Part shown: positions 5,239 through 5,369 of the stretch, piece by piece | Layout: every line of letters starts with the position of its first letter | Numbering within the stretch: the stretch's first letter is position 1 | NCBI GenBank assembly: GCA_013298485.1 | Contig: JAAFHS010000214.1 | Coordinates: 1 to 5,369, forward strand | Origin: Rhodobacterales bacterium | GTDB lineage: Bacteria; Pseudomonadota; Alphaproteobacteria; Rhodobacterales; Rhodobacteraceae | Reading direction: 5' to 3' | DNA length: 5,369 nt | Notes under the pieces: model-generated | What the model was told of the DNA's origin: nothing | Databases searched by the model: none | The model's input: only the letters and a program-made list of their open reading frames with translations | Position numbers and translations under genes: made by a program

Positions 5239-5369
5239 TTACCGGTGATCGGTTTTCAGACGCTGTTCCAGATACATCGAATAGCGCGACATCCCGAAAC
5301 AGAAGACAAAGAAGATGGCGCCCACAAAGATGTAGGGTTCCCAGTAGATGCCCTTCCAGTTGATATCGG
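5239..5369 (-). CDS. bztC: amino-acid ABC transporter permease, BztC-like, C-terminal 42 residues (partial)
   Basis: Only the 3' end lies in the window; the gene continues past the right edge. The readable 42 residues start DINWKGIYW, pass through a strongly hydrophobic stretch (YIFVGAIFFVFCFGMS, a terminal transmembrane helix) and end with the basic cytoplasmic tail YLEQRLKTDHR and TAA. This tail matches what I recall of the end of BztC/AapM-type permeases, and the following ATPase gene agrees. It was not among the longer open frames because it is cut by the window edge. The permease would sit in the inner membrane with its BztB partner, whose gene would lie outside the window. Confidence 0.88.
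   Translation of the reverse strand, partial: DINWKGIYWEPYIFVGAIFFVFCFGMSRYSMYLEQRLKTDHR

Noticed and set aside
4396..5248. Several + strand frames opposite bztD
   Set aside because: They are antisense to a full-length ATPase with every ABC motif intact; they are high-GC shadows.

Overview
The window is a high-GC, gene-dense chromosomal segment that looks like Rhodobacteraceae (Roseobacter/Rhodobacter group, Alphaproteobacteria). The reasons are the protein sequences of EngB, ArgB and the BztCD-type amino-acid transporter, the many GTG/ATG starts that overlap the preceding stop, and my recollection (not checked) that yidC/MOSC-engB-argB is a common order in this family. I see no tRNA, rRNA, CRISPR array, transposase, integrase or phage gene.

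Layout. (1) The extreme left edge holds what may be the last codons of an upstream gene, overlapping the GTG start of engB, a ribosome-assembly GTPase, on +. (2) engB converges with an SDR oxidoreductase on -. A perfect 19-bp inverted repeat sits exactly between them, and its outermost triplets are the two stop codons. (3) Upstream of the SDR gene on - is an unrecognised 215-aa exported protein, with a 23-nt gap, so the two probably form an operon. Its DNA is visibly less GC-rich than its neighbours. (4) A 94-nt divergent intergenic region separates that gene from argB on +. (5) argB (N-acetylglutamate kinase), an iron-sulfur protein related to QueG-like ferredoxins, a SixA-type histidine phosphatase and a 51-aa basic small protein run head to tail on + with 4-nt overlaps or a 9-nt gap, so they are almost certainly one operon. 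(6) A second convergent junction holds a perfect 24-bp inverted repeat whose two arms are each themselves hairpins, probably a dispersed repeat acting as a terminator. (7) On - from the right edge come the end of a BztC-like permease and a complete BztD-like ATPase of an acidic/amide amino-acid ABC importer.

Function. Most genes are housekeeping: ribosome assembly, arginine biosynthesis and glutamate/glutamine-type uptake. Glutamate is the precursor acetylated and then phosphorylated by ArgB, so the neighbouring transporter fits metabolically, but it is on the opposite strand beyond a terminator and no common regulation is visible. I do not see a clear undescribed system. The points most worth a second look are the iron-sulfur protein with atypical cysteine spacing, the small basic protein at the end of the arg operon, the low-GC exported protein inserted between engB and argB, and the two structured convergent junctions.
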